Of a stretch of 15,405 nucleotides of DNA, positions 1 to 6,213 are shown piece by piece. Where the stretch lies: positions 1 through 15,405 of the forward strand of contig JAGGSW010000077.1 of assembly GCA_021158895.1 (NCBI GenBank). The letters are read 5' to 3'. Within the stretch, counting starts at the first letter, position 1, and each line of letters starts with the position of its first letter. The DNA comes from Candidatus Odinarchaeota archaeon. Its GTDB lineage: Archaea; Asgardarchaeota; Baldrarchaeia; Baldrarchaeales; DXJG01. The position numbers were made by a program, and so were the translations under genes. The notes beneath the pieces were generated by a model that saw only the letters and a program-made list of their open reading frames with translations, searched no databases and was not told the DNA's origin.

Positions 1-203
1 TCATATAGCAATCCCGTGACAAGGCTATGGTACCGCAACTATTATATTTGTAAGGTAAAAGTGAGAAACTTTAGTTAAAAATTTAAAGACTCTCTAAGTA
101 AAAGTAGTATTACCCTGTACTGGTTTGATCAGGTTAGCCTCCGGGAAACGGAATTATAGAAGTATTTAAAAGGGAAACTCTAATGGTAGAGGTGGTGTTC
201 ACT
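1..203. other. Leader/intergenic region before uL22; no recognised gene
   Basis: Frame 1 is open from base 1 to a TAA at 76-78, but its 25 residues resemble no ribosomal protein C-terminus I know; in particular it is not the end of L2 or S19, the usual upstream neighbours. A TATA-like TTTAAAG lies near 83-89, which would place a transcript start near 110 and give uL22 a leader of about 90 nt. Inside that leader, CCTG (114-117) can pair with CAGG (130-133), and TCCG (140-143) with CGGA (149-152) around a GGAAA loop. A second TATA-like TTTAAAA lies at 165-171. No tRNA or known riboswitch was recognised. Confidence 0.4.
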
Positions 204-671
204 GTGCCGACATGGGAGTATTCGATCAAGGACTTGGACCCAGACAGGACAGCAAAAGCTTCAGGTAGGGATTTACGCATATCATTAAAGGCAGCTAGGG
301 AAATATGTCATACAATAAAAGGAATGATGCTTAAAGATGCAATGGAATATCTAGAAGATGTAATAGCATTAAAAAGACCAGTTCCCTTTAAGAGGTATAA
401 AAAAGAAGTCGGACATAGGAGACAATTGCAAAAGTGGCCATCAGGAAGATACCCAGTTAAAGCAGCGAAAGAAATTCTTGAAGTCTTAAGAAACGTAGAA
501 AATAATGCCGATTATAAGGGATTAGACACAGAAAAATGCAAAATAATTCATGCGGCAGCTCAGATGGGCCCAAAAATTAAAAGATATATTCCGAGAGCCT
601 TTGGTCGTTCAACTCCAAAGTTTCAACAGCTCACTCACGTTGAAATTGTTGTTGAAGAACTTCTGGGGTGA
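204..671 (+). CDS. rpl22: Large ribosomal subunit protein uL22
   Basis: uL22 binds 23S rRNA and lines the nascent-peptide exit tunnel. The product shows the archaeal N-terminal pattern PTWEYS...LDPDRTAKASGRDLRIS, a central basic KWPSGRYP segment, and a C-terminal beta-hairpin ending THVEIVVEE. I place the start at GTG 204: GAGGTGGT (189-196) precedes it at good spacing and homology to the family begins at PTWEYS, giving 155 residues, the usual archaeal size. An in-frame ATG at 183 adds seven residues behind a weaker AGGG. It is the first gene of a tight unit with uS3 six bases downstream, but L2 and S19, which usually precede it, are absent here; S19 lies about 3.5 kb away on the other strand. 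Confidence 0.95.
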   Translation: MPTWEYSIKDLDPDRTAKASGRDLRISLKAAREICHTIKGMMLKDAMEYLEDVIALKRPVPFKRYKKEVGHRRQLQKWPSGRYPVKAAKEILEVLRNVENNADYKGLDTEKCKIIHAAAQMGPKIKRYIPRAFGRSTPKFQQLTHVEIVVEELLG

Positions 672-677
672 CATAGA

Positions 678-1316
678 ATGCCTCTAAAAAATATATTTAT
701 CCAAGAGGGGTTGAAAAGAGCGGCAATTGATGAATTTCTTGAGAAAGAGTTGAAAAGAGCAGGATATGCTGGTGTAGAATTATTTAAAACTCCAATAAGA
801 ACTAGGGTCGTAATTTACGCAGCTCGACCAGGACTTATAATTGGAAGAGGAGGACATAACATAAGAGAGCTTACACAAATCTTAGAGGAACGATTTGGAA
901 TAGAAAATCCACAGATTGAAGTGGAGGAAGTGGAAGATCCTGATCTAAGTGCAAAAGTTGTAGCAGCAAGAATAGCGTCGGCACTTCAAAGGGGAGTACA
1001 TTTCAGACGAGCAGCGTATTTTGCGTTGCGGAGAATAATGGAGGCGGGCGCTAGAGGTGCAGAAATTATTATAAGGGGAAAGTTGGTGAGTCAAAGAGCA
1101 AAATATAGAAAATTTACAGCAGGGTATATAGCAAAAACAGGTGAACCAGCAGAAAGGTTTGTTGATGAAGCAGTGACACATGTGTTATTGAAACCTGGAG
1201 TTATGGGAATACATGTGAAGATTATGCGTCCAGATGCAGAATTGCCTGACTACGTAAAGATAAAAGAGAAAGAAATCGAAATTAAGGAAGAGGAAGGTGT
1301 TGAGGAGGAATCGTAA
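678..1316 (+). CDS. rps3: Small ribosomal subunit protein uS3
   Basis: uS3 sits at the mRNA entry site of the 30S subunit. The 212-residue product has the N-terminal KH domain with the GxxG loop at residues 56-59 (GRGG, within PGLIIGRGG), then the S3 C-terminal domain with a conserved RGAEIIIRGKL stretch and a GVMGIHVKIM segment near residues 175-184. The tail is highly acidic (EIEIKEEEGVEEES), as in other archaeal S3 proteins. Its GGGGTGA ribosome binding site (665-671) overlaps the end of uL22. Its TAA overlaps the ATG of uL29 by one base (TAATG), implying translational coupling. Confidence 0.97.
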   Translation: MPLKNIFIQEGLKRAAIDEFLEKELKRAGYAGVELFKTPIRTRVVIYAARPGLIIGRGGHNIRELTQILEERFGIENPQIEVEEVEDPDLSAKVVAARIASALQRGVHFRRAAYFALRRIMEAGARGAEIIIRGKLVSQRAKYRKFTAGYIAKTGEPAERFVDEAVTHVLLKPGVMGIHVKIMRPDAELPDYVKIKEKEIEIKEEEGVEEES

Positions 1317-1516
1317 TGGCTATTTTAAGAGCAAGTGAAATAAGAAAAATGCCTCCTGATCAACGTAGGAAACGATTAGAAGAACTAAAGACCGAGTTAA
1401 TGCGTCTTATGGCAATGAAAGCCATGGGCGGCGCGATAGAAAATCCAGGACGTATAAGGGAAATAAAAAGAACGATAGCTAGGTTAATAACTATAATGAA
1501 AGAAGAAGAAAAGTAG
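1316..1516 (+). CDS. rpl29: Large ribosomal subunit protein uL29
   Basis: uL29 is a small all-helical 50S protein near the exit tunnel, at the docking site of SRP and other nascent-chain factors. The 66-residue product has the family pattern: MAILRASEIRKM, then RLEELKTELMRLM, then a GGAIENPGRIREIKRTIARL block that is the L29 signature. Its length is normal for archaea. The ATG overlaps the uS3 stop and is preceded by GGAGG inside uS3. RNase P component 1 follows directly, the standard archaeal order. Confidence 0.96.
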   Translation: MAILRASEIRKMPPDQRRKRLEELKTELMRLMAMKAMGGAIENPGRIREIKRTIARLITIMKEEEK

Positions 1517-1527
1517 CTGTGTTTTCT

Positions 1528-1815
1528 ATGAAAATTACTCCTGAAAATATTATTCAACATGAATTGATCGGACTTTTCGCGAAAGTTGTTGAAAGTAAAG
1601 ATCCTACATTTACAAACTTTGAAGGAAAAATAATAGATGAGACGCAAAAAACTTTACTTTTTCTATCGAAAGATGGAAAAATTAAAAGGATACCAAAGGC
1701 TATATGTACCTTTTACATTCTCCTTCCAGATGGTATAACGGTTAAAGTAGATGGTAAGGTTCTCGTTGGAAGGCCCCAAGACAGGGTTAAAAAAATACCA
1801 AGGAAAAAATGGTAA
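1528..1815 (+). CDS. rnp1: Ribonuclease P protein component 1 (Rpp29/Pop4)
   Basis: This is the archaeal Rpp29 homolog, a protein subunit of RNase P that works with Rpp21 to support the catalytic RNA in tRNA 5'-end maturation. The product opens MKITPENIIQHELIGL and continues with the Sm-like beta-barrel: GKIIDETQKTLLFL, a KRIPKAICTFYILL strand and the basic end RVKKIPRKKW. From ATG 1528 it has 95 residues; an in-frame GTG at 1519 would add three. No strong ribosome binding site is visible, so translation probably depends on coupling to uL29, which ends at 1516. S17 normally comes next in archaea but is missing; a promoter and a metabolic gene follow instead. Confidence 0.93.
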   Translation: MKITPENIIQHELIGLFAKVVESKDPTFTNFEGKIIDETQKTLLFLSKDGKIKRIPKAICTFYILLPDGITVKVDGKVLVGRPQDRVKKIPRKKW

Positions 1816-1835
1816 TTATTAAATTGTGCTTCTAT

Positions 1836-1859
1836 CATGCGCATGGAAATTAAATTTTT
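1836..1859 (+). promoter_or_regulatory. Candidate promoter of PGI/PMI with adjacent palindrome
   Basis: A purine-rich BRE-like GGAAA (1845-1849) is followed by an A/T-rich TATA-like TTAAATTTTT (1850-1859). Initiation would be near 1876-1884, just before the AAGGTG ribosome binding site at 1878-1883. A perfect 10-bp palindrome, CATGCGCATG, lies at 1836-1845 directly upstream and could be an operator or chance. This element separates the isomerase from the ribosomal unit. Confidence 0.45.
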
Positions 1860-1890
1860 AATATTAATTTATTGAAGAAGGTGTTGTAAC

Positions 1891-3003
1891 ATGAAAATAG
1901 ATTTAGATGACGTAGATGTTTTATATAAGTTGGATGGGGCTCGTGCAATTTCAAATGTTTTGAGTTATCCTGAAGCCTGTTTACAAGCTTACAAGTTAGA
2001 ACTGATAAACCTACCGGAAATAGTCACTTCACCTCGAATCATTGTTATAGCCGGTATGGGTGGTTCGGGAATTAGTGGGGATATTGTGGCTACGTGGCTT
2101 CAAGATAGGATAAAAATACCAATTATTTCAGTAAAGGATTATATATTGCCAAATTATGTTGACGAAAATGCCCTCGTAGTTTTAGTTAGTTATTCTGGAA
2201 ATACGGAGGAGACATTAAGTGTATTTTCGCAAGCTCTTGAAAGAAAAGCACAGGTATTGGCTGTTACAAGCAATGGAAAATTAGAAGAATATTGTCAAAA
2301 GGCTAACTTGCCATTCATACGTATTCCAAGTGGTTACCAACCGAGAGAAGCAATAATTTATTTGACAATACCAATAGCGTCTTTTCTTGAGAAAATGGAA
2401 ATTATAGAAAATTTAAGTGCGGAAATCAGATCAACTGCCGAAGTTTTACAGCAAGTCCGTGAACAGATTAAACCTGAAGTTCCACTAGAAGAAAATCCTG
2501 CAAAGAAAATTGCAGTTCAGATATTAAATACTACGCCCATAATTTATGGTTCAGGAATTCAAAATCCGATAGCCTATAGAATGAAGTGTCAGTTAAATGA
2601 GAATAGCAAAGTTCATGCGTTTTATGGTGTAATACCTGAAATGAACCATAACGAAATAATGGGATGGGAACATGTAGCATCCAATATGTTTTCTGTTATA
2701 TTCCTCAGATATCACGGTGAAAGAGAAGAAGTGAAAACAAGAATAGAAATATTAAAGAACTTGCTTTCGGAAAGGGGTGTTACAAAAGTTTTAGAAATAT
2801 GGGCTAGAGGAAAAAGCACTTTAGAGAAAATGTTTTCGACAATGTTTATAGGAGATATGACAACGCTATATCTTGCCTTTCTAAGAAATGTAGATCCGCT
2901 GAAAATAGAACTTATAGAGAAACTTAAAAAAGAGCTTGAAAGAAAAGGAACTAAAGAAAAAACATTACAAAAACTTTTAGCAATAATAGAAAAAAGAAAA
3001 TAA
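1891..3003 (+). CDS. Bifunctional phosphoglucose/phosphomannose isomerase
   Basis: Interconverts glucose 6-phosphate or mannose 6-phosphate with fructose 6-phosphate, a cytosolic step joining sugar breakdown, gluconeogenesis and glycan precursor supply. The protein has two SIS domains. The first carries GMGGSGISGD (residues 55-64) and the sugar-phosphate loop SYSGNTEET (100-108). The second contains LNENSK with E237 and MNHNEI with H253, matching by position the catalytic Glu and His of the crenarchaeal PGI/PMI enzymes. The C-terminal TLYLAFLRNVDP segment is typical. At 370 residues it is longer than the roughly 300-residue crenarchaeal enzymes; the excess is mainly a Lys/Glu-rich helical C-terminal tail. 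AAGGTG lies eight bases before the ATG, and a T-rich tract (about 3041-3060) may end the transcript. Confidence 0.92.
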   Translation: MKIDLDDVDVLYKLDGARAISNVLSYPEACLQAYKLELINLPEIVTSPRIIVIAGMGGSGISGDIVATWLQDRIKIPIISVKDYILPNYVDENALVVLVSYSGNTEETLSVFSQALERKAQVLAVTSNGKLEEYCQKANLPFIRIPSGYQPREAIIYLTIPIASFLEKMEIIENLSAEIRSTAEVLQQVREQIKPEVPLEENPAKKIAVQILNTTPIIYGSGIQNPIAYRMKCQLNENSKVHAFYGVIPEMNHNEIMGWEHVASNMFSVIFLRYHGEREEVKTRIEILKNLLSERGVTKVLEIWARGKSTLEKMFSTMFIGDMTTLYLAFLRNVDPLKIELIEKLKKELERKGTKEKTLQKLLAIIEKRK

Positions 3004-3095
3004 AATCACGTTTTCGAGAAAAGTTTAAGGTAAGACCATCTATTCTACTTTTTCTACTTTAGAATTTGTATATTGATATTACAATACACTACAAG

Positions 3096-3104
3096 TTTTT
3101 ATAC
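3096..3104 (+). promoter_or_regulatory. Candidate TATA box for the two-gene membrane unit
   Basis: TTTTTATAC lies about 25-30 bases before the expected start near 3128. The short leader that follows contains GGAGGT (3142-3147) seven bases from the ATG at 3155. The leader holds two related segments, GGAGTATATA and GGAGGTATA, so initiation signals may be partly duplicated. Confidence 0.4.
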
Positions 3105-3154
3105 AAGGCTCCTCTAAATAGGTAGGGAGTATATACCGTTTGGAGGTATAAAGA

Positions 3155-3502
3155 ATGTTTCAAATGTTAGCGCTAGGTGGACTAGTTGGTTTAATTATAC
3201 TAGTTTTTATACTAACATTGATAATAGGCTCCGTTTTTCTATCGGTAGGATTAAAGGTGGTAGGTGCTCCAGAAACAGATTTTGGCAGGGTGTTTGTTAC
3301 AGTGCTTCTTATGGCAATTGTCAGCGTAATACCATGTCTTGGATGTATTTTGCAGTGGTACTTTATAAAAACGAGGCATGAAGTGGGATGGGGACAAGCA
3401 ATCCTTGCTTGGTTACTTGCAGGATTAATACCCTTAGTAATCGCCCTCGGTGTAGCTTTGTTCATAGGATGGGGTATACCATTTATAGGTGGCAGCATTT
3501 AA
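3155..3502 (+). CDS. Small membrane protein of unknown function, three predicted TM helices
   Basis: A hydrophobic 115-residue protein with an excellent ribosome binding site. I predict three membrane segments: about residues 7-33, 45-70 (VFVTVLLMAIVSVIPCLGCI) and 82-108 (the strongly apolar LAWLLAGLIPLVIALG stretch and what follows). Short polar loops include VVGAPETDFGR and IKTRHEVGWGQ. A CLGC pair lies in or near the second helix. Similar small proteins built around a VVGA-x-x-x-x-FxRVF loop occur in archaea, to my memory without assigned function. The next gene, 50 bases downstream, also encodes a membrane protein and is probably cotranscribed. I assign no function. Confidence 0.75.
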   Translation: MFQMLALGGLVGLIILVFILTLIIGSVFLSVGLKVVGAPETDFGRVFVTVLLMAIVSVIPCLGCILQWYFIKTRHEVGWGQAILAWLLAGLIPLVIALGVALFIGWGIPFIGGSI

Positions 3503-3552
3503 CAAATCCATTTTGCTTTTTATTTATTTTACATTCTAGGGGGCGAAATTTT

Positions 3553-4119
3553 CTGAAGTTAAAGTTTAGGAGAATTCTCAGACACTTGCGTACTTTCTGT
3601 AGAGACTTGGATCCTTTTCTTCTCTCGCATCACCTCGACTGTAAGTATTTTAGAAGCCACTATTTTGTTTTTGGGAATATAAAATTATGCAAGGGGTGCT
3701 TACTTGATATCCCAATATTTTTAGCTACAATACTACTATTTTCTTCGCTTTTCTCGACCAGTTTATCATCTAAGACATACATACTGGTCGGTATAGCTCT
3801 GATTTCTACAAATATCGTTAATATATCACGTAAAATAAGGCAAATCACATTTTTGAGGTTATTAGCAAAAATAGGTTTAGGAGCAGGGCTTGGTTTCATA
3901 TTTATTGGAATTTTTACTCTAAAAGTTCACATCATTTTGAGAGTTTTCCTTTTTCTAAATGTTTATGGCGCAATAAATAGCATTTTTGGGCTGTACAGAA
4001 TGAACAGCATCCAAAAGGTCCGTCGGGAATGCGTATATAAAGCAGACTGGAAAAACTGCGATGGATTTAGAAAAATATATCAACGATTGAAAGAACACGG
4101 TTTCCTAGTAGAAGAATAA
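3553..4119 (+). CDS. Predicted membrane protein with N-terminal His/Cys cluster (DUF2085-like)
   Basis: The reading frame has no ATG, GTG or TTG between the previous gene and the conserved-looking N-terminus that would be a good start. CTG at 3553 stands nine bases after AGGGGG (3538-3543) and is my preferred start, giving 188 residues; an ATG at 3469 would lie inside the previous gene. The soluble N-terminus has a putative metal site: H26, H27, C30, H36, C46 and C49 in HHLDCKYF...HY...LCKGC. Four hydrophobic segments follow (about residues 50-150), then a basic cytosolic tail with NCDGFRKIYQRLKEHGF. The Cys-x-x-Cys placed just before the first helix recalls DUF2085-type membrane proteins. 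A zinc site and a paired role with the upstream gene are inference. Confidence 0.65.
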   Translation: MKLKFRRILRHLRTFCRDLDPFLLSHHLDCKYFRSHYFVFGNIKLCKGCLLDIPIFLATILLFSSLFSTSLSSKTYILVGIALISTNIVNISRKIRQITFLRLLAKIGLGAGLGFIFIGIFTLKVHIILRVFLFLNVYGAINSIFGLYRMNSIQKVRRECVYKADWKNCDGFRKIYQRLKEHGFLVEE

Positions 4120-4160
4120 TGGCGGCAAATCATAGTTCGTAGTTTTAGTTAATTATTGGT

Positions 4161-4568
4161 TTACTTCAGTGGAACATACATAGAGGATCGTGTGGCTCCT
4201 ATTCCTGGTGCTCCGTGTTCAACGCGTACGCATGTTGGTGAAAATTCTCCTAGAAAGTGGCCGATCATTTCCGGTTTTATTTCTACTGGAATAAATTCCT
4301 TTCCATTGTAAACAGCTATTGTTAACCCTACCATCTCCGGTAATATAATCATATCTCTGACATGTGTCCGTACTACTATTTTCTTTTTGATTTTTTGCTG
4401 TAGACGTTTAACCTTTCTTATTTTTTCTAGTAGAATTCTTTGTTGCGGTGTTAAGCCGCGTAATAGAGATCGACGTTGTCTTGCTGGTAGTAGGTTGATG
4501 AACTGGTCCATTGACATTTTTTGTAGTTCTTCTAGGGTATATCCTCTGTATGTAAATTTCTTCGGCAT
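4161..4568 (-). CDS. rps19: Small ribosomal subunit protein uS19
   Basis: uS19 forms the head of the 30S subunit with S13 and contacts the A-site region and the 50S bridge. The product has the archaeal N-terminal extension (FTYRGYTLEELQKM, then LLPARQRRSLLRG), the conserved VVRTHVRDMIILPEMVGLT core, the YNGKEFIPVEI strand, and EMIGHFLGEFSPT, ending GIGATRSSMYVPLK. I choose ATG at 4568 (135 residues) because family members begin MPKxFTYRG and GAGTGA lies just upstream; GTG at 4577 would add three residues. It normally sits between L2 and L22 in the S10 cluster. Here it is a single gene on the opposite strand with its own promoter, facing the membrane-protein pair tail to tail. Confidence 0.97.
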   Translation of the reverse strand: MPKKFTYRGYTLEELQKMSMDQFINLLPARQRRSLLRGLTPQQRILLEKIRKVKRLQQKIKKKIVVRTHVRDMIILPEMVGLTIAVYNGKEFIPVEIKPEMIGHFLGEFSPTCVRVEHGAPGIGATRSSMYVPLK

Positions 4569-4620
4569 TTTCGTCACTCTCGTATATTTTGTTACTTCTT
4601 GTTATGTGAATTTAGATCAT

Positions 4621-4634
4621 TATATAAACGTTTT
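4621..4634 (-). promoter_or_regulatory. Archaeal promoter of uS19
   Basis: Read on the minus strand, a purine-rich AAAAACG is followed by TTTATATA, a near-ideal archaeal BRE/TATA pair. Initiation would fall near 4597-4600, leaving a leader of about 30 bases before the ATG at 4568. It supports independent transcription of this ribosomal gene. Confidence 0.6.
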
Positions 4635-4712
4635 TTATTCTTTGCATTGTGCAGTAAGTGAAGAGCACATCGATTTATTAAGTTTTGCTATGTTTCGGTG
4701 AAGATAATTTTA

Positions 4713-5918
4713 TTACTCTACATGAACTCTGAATAGGTCTATGTCTCCTGGTTCTTTTGGTGTGTATTCTGCTATTTTGAGTAAGAACTCTCTTGTGGAT
4801 CTTTCAACATCTTTGCTTTGAGTTATATACCTTCCCACTATTAGGATATCTGCTCCGTTTTTTAGGGCTTCTGGGACTGTTTGTGGCGTTATACCTCCTG
4901 CTACTGCTATAAGTATTTTTCCTTGGTACTCCTCTTTTATTTTTTTAATCCATGTCCATCTTAAGTCTTCTTTTGTTTCTACATCTATTGCTCTATGTAA
5001 TATTACTACATCTGGCAGTTGTTTTAATGTTTTTAGTTTTTCTATAGGATTTTCCACATACATCATATCTATGAAGGCATATATCCCTAGTCTTTTTGCT
5101 TCGTAAACAAACTTGTCTAGGGACTCTGGTGCTGCTAATCCACTTGCTACGACGGCGTCTGCTGTTTCTTCAAAAGCTATATCAACTTCTACTTGGCTGA
5201 CATCCAATGTTTTTAGATCTGCTATTATAAACTTGTTTTTAGCCACTTCCCGTATATCCCTTATTACTTTGGTTCCGTATTTCTTAATTAGTGGTGTTCC
5301 GACTTCTAGGATAATTCTGTCGCTTTTCGGTACTTGTTTGATAATTTGGATTGTTTTCTCTATGTCTGGTATGTCTAGGGCTATTTGTAGATATGGTGGT
5401 CTCCAAAGCCGATGATTCATTCTATAACCTATAATTGGATGCACCGCCCTATCCTTGTCATATGCGATTTTCTCCCAAGATGGGTAGTTTGTTAGGGCCC
5501 TCTTAAGAGCAAGCTTTGTAGCGCTATAATTGTAGTTATAGATTTTTCTGTCATCCTTTGCTTTTGGGTGTATGAATACGCTTACAATTATCACCCATTC
5601 GTCTAATTTGTCCATTGGTATAATACCTTCTTCCACAGCATCAGCGATTGCTTTTGCAACTGCAGATTGAGCCGGTCCAAATATTTTGTCTGCTTGTTCC
5701 ATGTTTTTTATAGTTACTTTTGGAACTATTAGTGTCCAAGGCTTTGCTGGTAGATTCGGTCTGATAACCGCTAACAATGGAGTATGTCCGTATTTGGGGT
5801 TTGCAAATGCTTCTACAAATGCTTTACCTACCGGTCCATCTCTCTCCCCGATTATTAACTCTATATGTGCTATTTCTTCATCTTTTCCGACAAGGGCCTC
5901 ACCAATAAGATAAGCCAA
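4713..5918 (-). CDS. fae-hps: Fused formaldehyde-activating enzyme / 3-hexulose-6-phosphate synthase
   Basis: Two-domain archaeal enzyme of the ribulose monophosphate route. Hps, run in reverse, splits hexulose 6-phosphate into ribulose 5-phosphate and formaldehyde, supplying pentoses where the oxidative pathway is absent; Fae joins formaldehyde to a tetrahydropterin carrier. The Fae domain (first 165 residues or so) shows IGEALVG, AHIELIIGERDGPVG with the family's active-site His, and LPAKPWTLIVPKVT. The Hps domain, from YLQIALDIPD, has an OMP-decarboxylase-type barrel: the DLKTLD catalytic triad, VVASGLAAPE, VILHRAID and AVAGGITP...GADILIVGR. I favour TTG 5918 because GGAGG lies seven bases before it; GTG at 5933 is the longer choice. 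The length of 401 residues is normal. PGI/PMI in the same window makes the fructose 6-phosphate feeding this route. Confidence 0.95.
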   Translation of the reverse strand: MAYLIGEALVGKDEEIAHIELIIGERDGPVGKAFVEAFANPKYGHTPLLAVIRPNLPAKPWTLIVPKVTIKNMEQADKIFGPAQSAVAKAIADAVEEGIIPMDKLDEWVIIVSVFIHPKAKDDRKIYNYNYSATKLALKRALTNYPSWEKIAYDKDRAVHPIIGYRMNHRLWRPPYLQIALDIPDIEKTIQIIKQVPKSDRIILEVGTPLIKKYGTKVIRDIREVAKNKFIIADLKTLDVSQVEVDIAFEETADAVVASGLAAPESLDKFVYEAKRLGIYAFIDMMYVENPIEKLKTLKQLPDVVILHRAIDVETKEDLRWTWIKKIKEEYQGKILIAVAGGITPQTVPEALKNGADILIVGRYITQSKDVERSTREFLLKIAEYTPKEPGDIDLFRVHVE

Positions 5919-6213
5919 ACTATAAGCCTCCACAGGTTTTGCGGCAGCAATTCATACAACGAATTTCTTAGTTTAAAATTTTACTAATTTCGAACCTTTA
6001 TTTAAAACCTTAAAAATCATTATTTGACCTTTAATATTAGCTCAGCTAGCTATTATTGGCATCTAATAAGCGTAAAAATTAATAGACCCCTGTTTTTATT
6101 TTATTTAGCGCAGTACCGTACGGTTTAAAGAGTATCCGTTTATAGTAACATTATTATTTGTAAATGCGATCTTTGGTTAGAATTTATCACACGAGTATAT
6201 TGGTGATGTTGAC
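5919..6213. promoter_or_regulatory. Divergent intergenic region between Fae-Hps and metallophosphoesterase
   Basis: No coding or RNA gene seen in 295 bases. For Fae-Hps (minus strand), an A/T-rich ATTTTAAAC (about 5971-5980) is a plausible TATA element. For the phosphoesterase (plus strand), GTTTATAGT (about 6139-6147) and GTTTAAAGA (about 6123-6131) are candidates. TATTAG (6035-6040) can pair with CTAATA (6062-6067) around a loop that contains the palindrome AGCTAGCT. The segment TTAGCTCAGCTAGC briefly resembles a tRNA D arm, but no T arm or acceptor stem follows. Confidence 0.35.
6115..6124. repeat. Perfect 10-bp palindrome next to a TATA-like element
   Basis: ACCGTACGGT is a perfect GC-rich palindrome in an otherwise AT-rich spacer and overlaps the start of GTTTAAAGA. 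The placement beside a TATA-like sequence is what an operator of a dimeric regulator would show, but a 10-bp palindrome can also arise by chance. Confidence 0.3.

Noticed and set aside
3388..3552. Upstream extension of the His/Cys membrane protein to ATG 3388 or 3469
   Set aside because: It lies inside the preceding membrane protein gene in another frame, and its residues look like frame-shadow sequence; the AGGGGG-CTG start explains the gene better.
4387..4701. Plus-strand 104-codon frame over uS19 and its promoter
   Set aside because: It is antisense to the clear uS19 gene and gives a Cys/Phe/Ser-rich product with no recognisable domain.
6054..6063. Shared 10-mer TATTGGCATC with 10068-10077, as a possible dispersed regulatory site
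   Set aside because: Two copies of a 10-mer in 15 kb with no shared flanks or position relative to promoters; chance is likely enough.
6031..6068. tRNA-like D-arm sequence TTAGCTCAGCTAGC
   Set aside because: No T arm with GTTCRA, no matching acceptor stem and no credible anticodon arm within tRNA distance.
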